The notes beneath the pieces were generated by a model. That model ran no database searches. It was not told the DNA's origin and was given only the letters and a program-made list of their open reading frames with translations. From Spirillospora albida (GTDB lineage: Bacteria; Actinomycetota; Actinomycetes; Streptosporangiales; Streptosporangiaceae), in NCBI RefSeq assembly GCF_000718255.1, contig NZ_JOFJ01000008.1, positions 62,001-126,000 on the forward strand: a stretch of 64,000 nt of DNA. Reading direction: 5' to 3'. The translations under genes and the position numbers were made by a program. Within the stretch, counting starts at the first letter, position 1. Every line of letters begins with the position of its first letter. Positions 40,720 to 48,973 of the stretch are shown piece after piece.

Positions 40720-41010
40720 ATGAGCCCTGATGCCAGGGTGCGACTGGAAGCGCTGGGAACCGTTCTGCGTGTGCACGGGTTGCGGGCGTGGATGTCGCCC
40801 GACGGGCTCCACGTGGAGAACCCGGAGGCGGCCGGGTGCTGCAGTCTGCACCCGTGTGTGGTGCTGACCGTGGGGGCGCGTCAGGACGACGGTGGCCAGA
40901 CGTGGTTCTTCACCACGTGGGGACATCCCCTCGCGGAGGCGGAACACATCGCGGACACCTTGACCGCCGTCAAGGCGATGCTCCACGGCAGGCCGGGGGT
41001 GGCGCTGTGA
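40720..41010 (+). CDS. Hypothetical small protein
   Basis: A 96-residue protein of unknown family. It has a CCSLHPCVVL segment with three cysteines, and otherwise mixed alpha/beta character (ARVRLEALGTVLRVHGLRAWMSPDGLHVEN). ATG 40720 has GGGAGG 10-15 bases upstream; an earlier ATG at 40633 gives a charged, unlike extension. The next gene overlaps it by four bases. Facing GntR regulator and operator array suggest this pair is its target. Confidence 0.6.
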   Translation: MSPDARVRLEALGTVLRVHGLRAWMSPDGLHVENPEAAGCCSLHPCVVLTVGARQDDGGQTWFFTTWGHPLAEAEHIADTLTAVKAMLHGRPGVAL

Positions 41011-41120
41011 CCGCGCTCATGATGGCCGCGGCGGCGGTCGGGGTGGTGATGGGCGGCGCGGCGGTCTTCACAGTGGGGCGGCGACCCCGGTACGTCGGCC
41101 GACATCGCATGACCTGGTGA
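41007..41120 (+). CDS. Very small membrane protein
   Basis: A 37-residue product with one hydrophobic helix (TALMMAAAAVGVVMGGAAVFTV) followed by a basic tail (GRRPRYVGRHRMTW). The GTG start overlaps the preceding stop (GTGA), which is the main support for its reality. Unknown function; it could be an anchor or partner for the preceding protein. Confidence 0.45.
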   Translation: MTALMMAAAAVGVVMGGAAVFTVGRRPRYVGRHRMTW

Positions 41121-41219
41121 AATGGCCCCGGGACGTCCGGCATGTCCACGCGGGCGGACGGCGTGTATGTCGGGAGAAGTCGTGCGACGCGTTGATGGCG
41201 TTGCGCGCTCGGCTGCTGA

Positions 41220-42908
41220 TCAGAGAAGGGCGCGGATGTGGAGGAGTGCCTCGTCCGGTGTGAGCTTCTGGGTCTCGCCCGTGGCGCGTGATGTCAGCTC
41301 CACGGTGCCTTCGGCCAGGCCACGGCGGCCGATCGTGATGCGGAAGGGGATGCCGGTGAGTTCGGCGTCGCGGAACTTCACGCCGGCGCGTTCGGCTCGG
41401 TCGTCGATGACCGTTTCGATGCCCGCGTTTCGGAGGGACGTGTAGATGTCCTCGGCGGCCTTGCCCACGTCCGGGTCGTCAGGCTGGGCGCTCACTACGA
41501 CTACCTGGAACGGGGCGACGGCCACGGGCCAGACGATGCCCTTGTCGTCGTGGTGGACTTCCACGATCGCGGCAATGGCGCGCTCCACGCCGATGCCGTA
41601 GCTGCCCATGATGACGGGCACGCGCTTGCCGTCCGGGTCGAGGACCTCGACGCCGAGGGCGCGGGCGTAGCGGTCGCCGAGCTTGAAGATGTGGCCGACT
41701 TCGATCGCGGGCTCGACGCTCAGCGGCTCGCCGCAGCGGGGGCAGGGCTCGCCCGCCTTCACTTCACGCAGGTCGGCCCAGGTGCCGACGGTGATGTCCC
41801 GGTCGACGTCGACGCCGCGCAGGTGGACGTCGTCGGTGTTGGCGCCGGTGAACATGGCGCGGCGGCCGTGGAGGGCCTCGTCCGCGATGACCGGGTGCGC
41901 GGTGACGCCTACCGCGCCTAGGCTGCCGGGGAGCGCACCCAGAGCCTCCTGGATCTCGTCCGGACGCGCCGCGCGCAGCTCCGACGCCCCTGTCGTGTCG
42001 GCGAGCTTCTGCTCGTTCAGCGCGTGGTCGCCGCGCAGCAGGACGAGGGTGAGCCGGCCGTCCAGGACGTAGACGAGCGTCTTGACCTGCCGTTCCGCAG
42101 GAGCGTCGTAAGCCAGGAGGTCCTCGATGGTCCGGACGCCAGGTGTGTCGAAGCGTTCCGGTGCGGGCAGCCCCGAGCCGTCCGTGACAGCAGGCAGGGA
42201 CGACGTCGCGCGCTCGATGTTCGCCGCGTACCCGCAACCGCACCGGACGATCAGGTCTTCGCCGACCTCCGCCGGGCACATGAACTCCGTCGAGCCGGAG
42301 CCGCCCATCGTGCCGCTGGACGCGTCGACCGCGACCACCGGGAGGCCGAGCCGCGCGAAGATCCGCGTGTACGCGTCCCGGTACGCCTCGAAGGACGTGT
42401 CGAGCCCCGCCTGGTCGAGGTCGAAGCTGTAGGCGTCCTTCATGGTGAACTCGCGTGTCCGCATGAGGCCGCTCTTGGGCCGCGGCTCGTCCCGGAACTT
42501 CGTCTGGAACTGGTACCACTGCTGCGGCAGGCGCTTGTAGGAGCCGAGTTCGCGGGCGACGGTCGCGAAGATCTCCTCGTGGGTCATGCCGAGGGCGTGG
42601 TCGGCGCCGCGCCGGTCCGTGAGCCGGAACATCTCGGCGCCCATGAGGTCCCAGCGGCCGGAGCGCTTCCACGGCTCGGCCGGATGCAGGGCGGGCAGCA
42701 GCATCTCCTGGGCGCCGATGCGCTCCATCTCGTCCCGGATGATCCCGATCACCTTGGTCCGGACGCGGACCGCCAGCGGGAGCAGCGAGTAGTGCCCGGC
42801 GGTGAGCTGCCGGATGTACCCGGCGCGCAGCAGGAGGCGGTGGCTCGCGGCGTCGGCCTCGGCGGGATCGTCCCGCAGGGTCGGCGCGAACATCTGGGAC
42901 CAGCGCAT
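41220..42908 (-). CDS. proS: Prolyl-tRNA synthetase, bacterial type
   Basis: A 562-residue class II aminoacyl-tRNA synthetase charging tRNA-Pro. It begins MRWSQMFAPTLRDDPAEADAASHRLLLRAGYIRQLTAGHYSLLPL with motif 1, has motif 2 around TKFRDEPRPKSGLMRTREFTMKDAYSFD, and motif 3 in GSYGIGVERAI. Between motifs 2 and 3 the bacterial insertion (editing) domain is present, including the GDHALNEQKL segment that clears Ala-tRNA-Pro. It ends with a class IIa anticodon-binding domain. It is divergent from a second, different prolyl-tRNA synthetase with 76 bases between starts. Confidence 0.95.
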   Translation of the reverse strand: MRWSQMFAPTLRDDPAEADAASHRLLLRAGYIRQLTAGHYSLLPLAVRVRTKVIGIIRDEMERIGAQEMLLPALHPAEPWKRSGRWDLMGAEMFRLTDRRGADHALGMTHEEIFATVARELGSYKRLPQQWYQFQTKFRDEPRPKSGLMRTREFTMKDAYSFDLDQAGLDTSFEAYRDAYTRIFARLGLPVVAVDASSGTMGGSGSTEFMCPAEVGEDLIVRCGCGYAANIERATSSLPAVTDGSGLPAPERFDTPGVRTIEDLLAYDAPAERQVKTLVYVLDGRLTLVLLRGDHALNEQKLADTTGASELRAARPDEIQEALGALPGSLGAVGVTAHPVIADEALHGRRAMFTGANTDDVHLRGVDVDRDITVGTWADLREVKAGEPCPRCGEPLSVEPAIEVGHIFKLGDRYARALGVEVLDPDGKRVPVIMGSYGIGVERAIAAIVEVHHDDKGIVWPVAVAPFQVVVVSAQPDDPDVGKAAEDIYTSLRNAGIETVIDDRAERAGVKFRDAELTGIPFRITIGRRGLAEGTVELTSRATGETQKLTPDEALLHIRALL

Positions 42909-42971
42909 CCGGCGAGGCTAACAGCGGAGCGCCGAACGGATATTGCGTGCGTGGGGCGCGCCGCCAGTCAG

Positions 42972-42977
42972 TACCCT
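42972..42977 (+). promoter_or_regulatory. Candidate -10 element for leaderless mRNA of the second ProRS
   Basis: TACCCT (TAnnnT) ends seven bases before the GTG at 42985. No ribosome site lies between them, so translation probably begins at the first base of the mRNA. The location decides GTG 42985 over the upstream ATG 42943. Confidence 0.4.
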
Positions 42978-42984
42978 ATTTTCC

Positions 42985-44433
42985 GTGAGTCGAGAAGGTG
43001 TGACACCGCAGAGCGAGGATTTCTCCGCCTGGTACAACGAGCTCGTCGTCCAGGCGCAGCTGGTCGACCGGGGGCCGGTGCGCGGCACGATGGTCATCCG
43101 GCCGTACGGGTACCGGGTGTGGGAGCTGCTCCAGGCCGACCTGGACCGGCGGATCAAGGACGCGGGGCACGACAACGCGTGCTTCCCGATGTTCATCCCG
43201 GAGTCCTACCTCAAGCGCGAGGCCGAGCACGTCGAGGGGTTCTCGCCGGAGCTCGCGGTCGTCACCCACGCGGGCGGCAAGCAGCTGGAGGAGCCGCTGG
43301 TCGTGCGGCCGACGTCCGAGACGGTCATCGGCGAGTACATGGCCAAGTGGATCGACTCGCACCGCGACCTGCCGCTGCTGCTGAACCAGTGGGCGAACGT
43401 GGTGCGCTGGGAGATGCGCCCGCGCATGTTCCTGCGGACGACGGAGTTCCTCTGGCAGGAGGGCCACACCGCGCACATCGACGAGGACGACGCGATGCGC
43501 GAGACGATGTGGGCGCTGGACGCGTACGCGGGCGTCGCGCGCGAGCTGGCCGCGATGCCGGTCGTGCCGGGGGAGAAGACGCCGGGCGAGCGGTTCGCGG
43601 GCGCGGTCCGCACGTACACGATCGAGGGCATGATGCGCGACGGCCGGGCGCTGCAGGCCGGCACGTCCCACTACCTCGGGACGAACTTCGCCAAGGCGTT
43701 CGAGATCCAGTACCAGGACGAGGCGGGCAAGCTGACGCTGGCCCACACCACGTCCTGGGGCATGAGCACCCGCATGATCGGCGGCGTGATCATGACGCAC
43801 GGCGACGACAAGGGGCTCGTGCTGCCGCCGCGGCTCGCCCCCTACCAGGTCGTGATCGTCCCGATCGGGCGCAAGGAGCAGGGCGAGCAGGCCGCCGCCG
43901 AGGCCCGCCGGCTGGGCGCGGCGATCAAGTCGATGGGCATACGGGTGCACGTGGACGACAACCGTCCGCAGCTGTCGCCGGGCTTCAAGTTCAACGAGTG
44001 GGAGATGCGCGGCGTCCCGGTCCGGATCGAGCTGGGCAAGCGCGACATCGAGGGCGGTGTCGCGACCGTCGTCCGGCGCCTGCCGACGGTGGAGGGGCAG
44101 GGTAAGGAGCAGATCCCGCTCGACAAGGTGCCGGAGCTGCTGCCGGGGATGCTCGCCGACTTCCAGTCGTTCCTGCTGGCGCGGGCGGAGACGTTCCGCG
44201 AGGAGCACACCGCCGAGGTCGACGGCTGGGACGCGTTCGGCGCCCAGGTCGGCGGCGGCTGGGCGCGCGCGTTCCACTGCGGCCGCACCGCGTGCGAGGA
44301 CGACATCAAGGCCGAGACCGCCGCGACCCCGCGCGTGATCGCGGCGGACGCGCCGGAGGAGACGGGCGTCTGCGTCCGGTGCGGGGAGCCGTCGGCGTAC
44401 GGCAAGCGCGTCATCTTCGGCAAGGCCTACTGA
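42985..44433 (+). CDS. proS: Prolyl-tRNA synthetase, archaeal/eukaryotic type
   Basis: A 482-residue second prolyl-tRNA synthetase of the archaeal/eukaryotic class. It starts with DFSAWYNELVVQAQLVDRGPVRGTMVIRPYGYRVWE and contains VVRPTSETVIGEYMAKWI and RWEMRPRMFLRTTEFLWQEGHTAH (motif 2). It lacks the bacterial editing insertion. The C-terminal zinc-binding domain has cysteines in HCGRTACEDD and CVRCGEP, and the chain ends in the functional tyrosine (FGKAY) typical of this class. It should be active. Two prolyl-tRNA synthetases can signal tolerance of an inhibitor or distinct regulation; which is unknown. Confidence 0.94.
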   Translation: MSREGVTPQSEDFSAWYNELVVQAQLVDRGPVRGTMVIRPYGYRVWELLQADLDRRIKDAGHDNACFPMFIPESYLKREAEHVEGFSPELAVVTHAGGKQLEEPLVVRPTSETVIGEYMAKWIDSHRDLPLLLNQWANVVRWEMRPRMFLRTTEFLWQEGHTAHIDEDDAMRETMWALDAYAGVARELAAMPVVPGEKTPGERFAGAVRTYTIEGMMRDGRALQAGTSHYLGTNFAKAFEIQYQDEAGKLTLAHTTSWGMSTRMIGGVIMTHGDDKGLVLPPRLAPYQVVIVPIGRKEQGEQAAAEARRLGAAIKSMGIRVHVDDNRPQLSPGFKFNEWEMRGVPVRIELGKRDIEGGVATVVRRLPTVEGQGKEQIPLDKVPELLPGMLADFQSFLLARAETFREEHTAEVDGWDAFGAQVGGGWARAFHCGRTACEDDIKAETAATPRVIAADAPEETGVCVRCGEPSAYGKRVIFGKAY

Positions 44434-44454
44434 GCCGCGGGAGCGGCCGCGCGG

Positions 44455-44958
44455 TCAGGACGGGTCGTCCTCCGCGCGGTCGTTCTCCCGCTTGCGGATC
44501 AGGTAGGGCTGGAGGAACCACACCCACGAGCACAGCGCGAGGACGATCAGTGCCGTGGCGACCGCCGCCGCGTCCGGGGCGAGCGTGTCGATGATCAGGG
44601 TGGTGGAGGCGGTGATGGACGCCGCGAGCGCCAAGCCGCCGACGATCCCGTACCGGTTGGCGCGCCGGATCAGCAGCGCCTTCTGCCCGAGCTGGAACAG
44701 GATCCGGTGCTGGAACACCGGGGCGATGAAGCAGATGGACGCGAGCGCCGCCCCGAACAGCGCGATGTAGAACAGCGCCCGGCCGGTGGAGTCGACCTCG
44801 TCGAACCCGACCGAGAACGGGACGGTGAGCAGGAACGCGAACAGTACCTGGACGCCGGTGACGGCCACGCGGAAGCCCTGCAGCAGCTCCATCAGCTGCC
44901 GGTCGAGGCGCTCGTGTTCGGTCTCGTTGCGCGGCTTGTTCTCCGGGGGAACGGTCAT
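44455..44958 (-). CDS. DUF6328-type four-helix membrane protein
   Basis: A 167-residue membrane protein. A charged N-terminus (ETEHERLDRQLMELLQGFRVAVTGVQVLFAFLLTVPF) precedes four hydrophobic helices and a basic C-terminus. The LLQGFRVAVTGVQVLFAFLL segment is characteristic of the DUF6328 family. No transport or catalytic motif is seen. It converges on the archaeal-type proS and is downstream of the phosphatase gene on the same strand. Confidence 0.75.
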   Translation of the reverse strand: MTVPPENKPRNETEHERLDRQLMELLQGFRVAVTGVQVLFAFLLTVPFSVGFDEVDSTGRALFYIALFGAALASICFIAPVFQHRILFQLGQKALLIRRANRYGIVGGLALAASITASTTLIIDTLAPDAAAVATALIVLALCSWVWFLQPYLIRKRENDRAEDDPS

Positions 44959-44986
44959 GTACGCCCATTACCCCGCAAATCGCAGG

Positions 44987-46966
44987 TCACGCCAGGGTTG
45001 GGATCTCCACTCGCAACGCCAAGATCGATACATCGTCGCGCAGATCGCTGTCGCAGAAGGCCAGCAGGGTGCGCTCGACCCCGGCGAGCATCTCCTCCGG
45101 CGGCGCGCCGGCGTACTCCGCCAGGGTCTCCAGCACCCGCTCCTGCCCGAACTCCTGCCGCTGCAGGTCGCAGGCCTCCAGCAGGCCGTCGGAGTACAGG
45201 AACAGCGTGTCGCCGGGGTGCAGCTCGATCGCGTCGACGCCGGCCTCGAAGTCCTCGAACAGGCCGAGCGGGACGCCGCCCCGCGACGCCGACCGGATCA
45301 CCCCGTCGGCGCGGACCACGATCGCCGGGGGGTGCCCCGCGGTCGCGAGCTGCACCGCGATCCCGTCGGCCCGGATGTCCAGCCCGGCCAGCACCGCCGT
45401 GACGAACCGGTCCTCGTCCAGAAGCGCCTCGTTCACGACGCGGAGGACGTCGCCGGGGCCGCTCTCCCAGCGGGACGCCAGCCGCACGCAGTGCCGGGCC
45501 GTCGCGGTGACCGCCGCGGCGTCCTCGCCCTTGCCGCAGACGTCGCCGAGGACGAGGCCCCAGCCGTCCCGCGTCCGGAACACGTCGTAGAAGTCGCCGC
45601 CGACCTCGGACCCGTGCGTCGCCGTCATGTACCGCGCCGCGACCGACACGCCCGGGATGGCCGGCAGTGTCTTCGGCAGCAGCCCCGCCTGGAGGGTGTC
45701 GGCGACCTCGGCGCGGCGCCGGTACAGCCGCGCCGCGCGGATCACGAGCCCCAGGTAGCGGCCGAGCCGCTGGACGACGCCGAGGTCCATCAGGTCGAAC
45801 TGGCCGTACTCGCCGCTGGCCGCGAGCGTGATCGTTCCGATGCAGCGGTCGCCGTCCTCGACGGGCACGGACAGCACGGACGTGACGCCGATCTTGGCGC
45901 AGACGGAATGGCCGTCCGGGCAGAGGCCGAGCAGGTCGAGCTCCTCCACATGGGGGCGCAGGGCGCTCTGCCGGGTCGTGAACACCGTGTGCGGCAGCGT
46001 GCCGGGCACGGGGTGCAAATCCTCCAGCATCCCGATGGCCTCGCGGGAGTATTCGTCCGCGGGGCCCATCACCACCTGGCGGCGCAGCTCCGGGACGGTC
46101 CCGGCGGCCGTGGTGCCGCCGTTCGGGCCGGTCAGGTCGATGAACGCCCAGTCGGCGAGCTCCGCCGCGAGCAGCCGGGCGCACCGCCGCACCGCCACCG
46201 TCTCGTTGAAGACGGGCTCGTCCAGCAGGAGTTCGCTGGCGGTGGCGAGGACGTCCATCCGGTGGACGATCGTCGCGACGGCCTCGTCGTCGCCCTGCCC
46301 CGCCTGGGGCGCCCGCGCCGGGCGCGGCACCTCCTTCAGCGCGGCGCCGGCCGGCTGGGCGGGGCCCTCCTCGCGGCCGGGCGGTTCCTCGGCGGGCGTG
46401 CCGGTCGAGCCCGCCGCCGCGACGACCATCGGGTCGGGCTCGCCGCGGATCCAGACCCGCGCGAGCGTCACCACGGCGTCCACCGGCCGTTCGCGGCCGA
46501 GGAACCGCACCCGGACGCGCCGCCGCCGGCCCGTCCGGACGACCGCCGCCAGCTGCGACCGGACGGCGGCCCGGGTGGCGAGATCGCAGAACGCGGTGAA
46601 CTGCTTGCCGGACACGTAACCGGACGAGGTGCCGAGCATCCCCGCGGCGTGCCGGTTCACCCGCCGGACGCTGCCGTTGCGGTCCAGCAGGAACAGCGGG
46701 ACGGGCGCGTCCTGGAACACGGTGCGCAGCACCCGGCGCTCGTTCTCCGCCGCCGCCGACCCCGCGGACTCGGTGTCCGGCTCCGTCCCGATCGTCCGCA
46801 GCGCCGTGACGGCGAGCTCCAGTTCGACGAGGGCGGCGTCGAGGGTGGCGCGCAGGTCGGGTTCGGGCATGCCCGCGGCCTGGCGGAGTTCCCCGACGCG
46901 TCCTTCCAGATCGGAGATCTCCCGCAGCAGGGTCTCGGGTTCCAGCTGGTCCGGCTGGTCGTGCAT
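44987..46966 (-). CDS. PAS-GAF-PP2C serine phosphatase (SpoIIE family)
   Basis: A 659-residue signalling phosphatase. After a coiled region, about 80-210 is a PAS domain (VLRTVFQDAPVPLFLLDRNGSVRRVNRHAAGMLG). About 265-430 is GAF-like, and the C-terminal 230 residues form a SpoIIE-type PP2C domain with metal ligands in GSEVGGDFYDVF, VLGDVCGKGEDAA and RDDVSILAL. Such proteins dephosphorylate anti-sigma-factor antagonists of the RsbV/STAS type. ATG 46966 has GAGAGGGAG upstream. It is separated from the ANTAR gene by a strong hairpin. Confidence 0.88.
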   Translation of the reverse strand: MHDQPDQLEPETLLREISDLEGRVGELRQAAGMPEPDLRATLDAALVELELAVTALRTIGTEPDTESAGSAAAENERRVLRTVFQDAPVPLFLLDRNGSVRRVNRHAAGMLGTSSGYVSGKQFTAFCDLATRAAVRSQLAAVVRTGRRRRVRVRFLGRERPVDAVVTLARVWIRGEPDPMVVAAAGSTGTPAEEPPGREEGPAQPAGAALKEVPRPARAPQAGQGDDEAVATIVHRMDVLATASELLLDEPVFNETVAVRRCARLLAAELADWAFIDLTGPNGGTTAAGTVPELRRQVVMGPADEYSREAIGMLEDLHPVPGTLPHTVFTTRQSALRPHVEELDLLGLCPDGHSVCAKIGVTSVLSVPVEDGDRCIGTITLAASGEYGQFDLMDLGVVQRLGRYLGLVIRAARLYRRRAEVADTLQAGLLPKTLPAIPGVSVAARYMTATHGSEVGGDFYDVFRTRDGWGLVLGDVCGKGEDAAAVTATARHCVRLASRWESGPGDVLRVVNEALLDEDRFVTAVLAGLDIRADGIAVQLATAGHPPAIVVRADGVIRSASRGGVPLGLFEDFEAGVDAIELHPGDTLFLYSDGLLEACDLQRQEFGQERVLETLAEYAGAPPEEMLAGVERTLLAFCDSDLRDDVSILALRVEIPTLA

Positions 46967-47101
46967 CTGGCTCCCTCTCTCCGCGGGCACGGTGAAACCA
47001 GATCGGTTCGTGCTCTGCTCGGGCCGCTCGGCGATCATGCGATCGTTGTGCGCAGCCTATGCCGTTCGCCGTACGGGGCCTAGCTGCGCCGTGAAGACGT
47101 C

Positions 47102-47122
47102 CCCCGGAGCACCGCTCCGGGG
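47102..47122 (-). terminator. Terminator-like hairpin between the ANTAR and phosphatase genes
   Basis: CCCCGGAGC (47102-47110) and GCTCCGGGG (47114-47122) are perfect complements around the loop ACC. It lies six bases after the ANTAR gene stop on the minus strand and 136 bases before the phosphatase start. Confidence 0.6.
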
Positions 47123-47128
47123 CGCGTC

Positions 47129-47956
47129 CTAAAAGACGTCGGCGCCCCCGACGATGCGCTGGGCCAGTGCGGTGAGCTTCACGTGCCGCGTCTGCGAGAT
47201 CCGCCGCATCTCGGCGAACGCCGCGTCCGCATCGCAGCCGAGCGCGTGCATCAGGATGCCCTTCGCCTGGTCGACGACGGCGCGCGCCTCGACCGCCGCC
47301 TGCAATTGTACGGCGGTCCGGTGGACGTCGTCGTACTGCTGGGTGTTGGACACGGCCGCGCTGCCCTGCGCCATCAGCAGCGCCGCCAGCGCGTGCTGGC
47401 CCTTGCCGAGCGCCTTCGGCGTCACCCCGTACAGGGTCAGCGTGACCAGCACCCCCTGGTTCAGGTGCGGGGACGTCGTGAAGCACCGGACGCCGCGCCG
47501 CAGCATGTCCGACACCGCGGCGGGCCAGCGGGTCTCGGCGAGGATGTCGTCGCAGCTCACCGAGCGCCGGTCGAAGGCCACATCGAAGATCGGGCCGCGT
47601 CCCCGGGACAGCTGCCGATCGATGACCTCGGCGAGGTCGGGATGGCTGGCGGCGGCCGCGAGGGGGTCCGGCCGGGCGGGCTCGGCGGGCCCGTCCCCGT
47701 CCCCGGCGGGCTCCGCCTCGGCCGGCTCGGCCACGGACGCCTGGGGCAGCGCCCACCGCACGGCCGCGGCCCCGGCGCAGCCGGGCACCGCACGGGTCGC
47801 CAGCTCCGAGACCCGGTGCAGGGTCCCCACGTCGGACGATTCGCCGACCGTGCCGAGCCGGGCGATCTCCACGGCGAGCTGATCGGTCAGAACCGCTTCG
47901 GTGAAAGCCACGCCTCCGACGTTATCCGGCGCGGTCCCGCCTGCGAACCCGTTCAT
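47129..47956 (-). CDS. GAF-ANTAR RNA-binding regulator
   Basis: A 275-residue two-domain regulator. About residues 20-195 form a GAF-like sensor, interrupted by a Pro/Glu/Ala-rich loop (AEPAEAEPAGDGDGPAEP). The C-terminal 60 residues form an ANTAR domain with QLQAAVEARAVVDQAKGILM and the following helices. ANTAR proteins bind paired hairpins in nascent RNA and prevent termination. Targets are unknown. ATG 47956 is seven bases after the CBS gene stop, so both are one operon. Confidence 0.85.
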   Translation of the reverse strand: MNGFAGGTAPDNVGGVAFTEAVLTDQLAVEIARLGTVGESSDVGTLHRVSELATRAVPGCAGAAAVRWALPQASVAEPAEAEPAGDGDGPAEPARPDPLAAAASHPDLAEVIDRQLSRGRGPIFDVAFDRRSVSCDDILAETRWPAAVSDMLRRGVRCFTTSPHLNQGVLVTLTLYGVTPKALGKGQHALAALLMAQGSAAVSNTQQYDDVHRTAVQLQAAVEARAVVDQAKGILMHALGCDADAAFAEMRRISQTRHVKLTALAQRIVGGADVF

Positions 47957-47963
47957 GGCGGCC

Positions 47964-48386
47964 TCAGTTGTTCGGTGGGGCTTTGCTGATCTCCGGCAGC
48001 GGCGCGGAGTCGCCCTCCGCCACCGCGAGGTCGCCCAGGGAGACGATCCCCACCGGGCGGTGCATCGCGTCCACGACGGGGAGCCGCCGGACGGCCTGCT
48101 CGCTCATCAGGCGGGCCGCCGTGTCGGTGTCGTCGTCGGGGCGGAGGGTGACGAGGTCGGCGGTGCACACATCGCCCAGCGAGGTCAGGTCGGTGGCGCG
48201 GCTGTCGGCGACCGCGCGGACCACGATGTCGCGGTCGGTGAGCATGCCGCAGAGGCGGCCGCCGTAGGTGACCAGCACGTTCCCGATCGCCTCGTCCCGC
48301 ATGATCCGCGCGGCCTCGTAGAGGGTCGCGTCGAGCGGCAGCGCCTGGGGGGCCGCGGTCATCACATCGCTGACTCTGCGTGGCAT
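47964..48386 (-). CDS. CBS-pair domain protein
   Basis: A 140-residue protein made of two CBS motifs: VSDVMTAAPQALPLDATLYEAARIMRDEAIGNVLVTYGGRLCGMLTDRDI and LGDVCTADLVTLRPDDDTDTAARLMSEQAVRRLPVVD..PVGIVSLGDL. Such stand-alone pairs bind adenosine nucleotides or SAM and are often stress induced. It is the first gene of the unit with the GAF-ANTAR regulator. The initial PRRVSDVMT is typical. Confidence 0.9.
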   Translation of the reverse strand: MPRRVSDVMTAAPQALPLDATLYEAARIMRDEAIGNVLVTYGGRLCGMLTDRDIVVRAVADSRATDLTSLGDVCTADLVTLRPDDDTDTAARLMSEQAVRRLPVVDAMHRPVGIVSLGDLAVAEGDSAPLPEISKAPPNN

Positions 48387-48502
48387 GCGCGCACATCCTC
48401 CCGATAGGCCCGCGGTTGGCGTGAGCTTGTGTGCCGCGCCCTACCCCAGCGCGCCCGCCCTATTCGCCGGACGGCCGATCGCGCGCTTTTCCCGGCCGGC
48501 GG

Positions 48503-48895
48503 TCAGAAATCGAAGATCGCGCCGGTACGGGAGTGCAGGACGCACGAATTCCCGTACTCGCCCCGGAACCGGATCTGTCGCCCGTGCCATTGCCCGTGCG
48601 CACGGGCGACGACGGGAGTGTAGACGGCGGCGCACATCCGGTCGTCCGGCTCGTGGTCGATCAGGCCCTGCCCGCGCTCGAGATCGGCGCAGGCGCTGGC
48701 CGCGCGGGGGTGCGGGCCGTGCGGCGGATCGCAGAACAGCGTGATCGTCCGGGGAGCGGACGTGTCACTTTCCGGATAGGTCAGGGTGAGCCGCATCCGA
48801 TCATGTCGCGTATGGGCGGCCTGGGCGGAGTGCGCCGCGATCGGGACGATCAGGCAGGTCGCGAGAACAGCGGCAATGGTGGCGAGGAAACGCAT
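48503..48895 (-). CDS. Subtilisin-inhibitor-like (SSI family) secreted protein
   Basis: A 130-residue exported protease inhibitor. The signal peptide MRFLATIAAVLATCLIVPIAAHSAQA is followed by a mature chain with the SSI pattern: LFCDPPHGPHPRAASACADL, CAAVYTPVVARAHGQWHG and GNSCV. The four cysteines for the two disulfides are present. The reactive loop, which reads MCPMVY in the classic inhibitor, reads MCAAVY here, so the P1 residue is alanine. ATG 48895 has GGAGGT nine bases upstream; an upstream start at 48931 is not needed. Confidence 0.85.
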   Translation of the reverse strand: MRFLATIAAVLATCLIVPIAAHSAQAAHTRHDRMRLTLTYPESDTSAPRTITLFCDPPHGPHPRAASACADLERGQGLIDHEPDDRMCAAVYTPVVARAHGQWHGRQIRFRGEYGNSCVLHSRTGAIFDF

Positions 48896-48973
48896 CGCCG
48901 GACACCTCCAGTGATCAACAAGAGTCACCAAGAGTAGTCAGAGCGATGCATTCCGTGTGGCGTTTCGGCGGGA

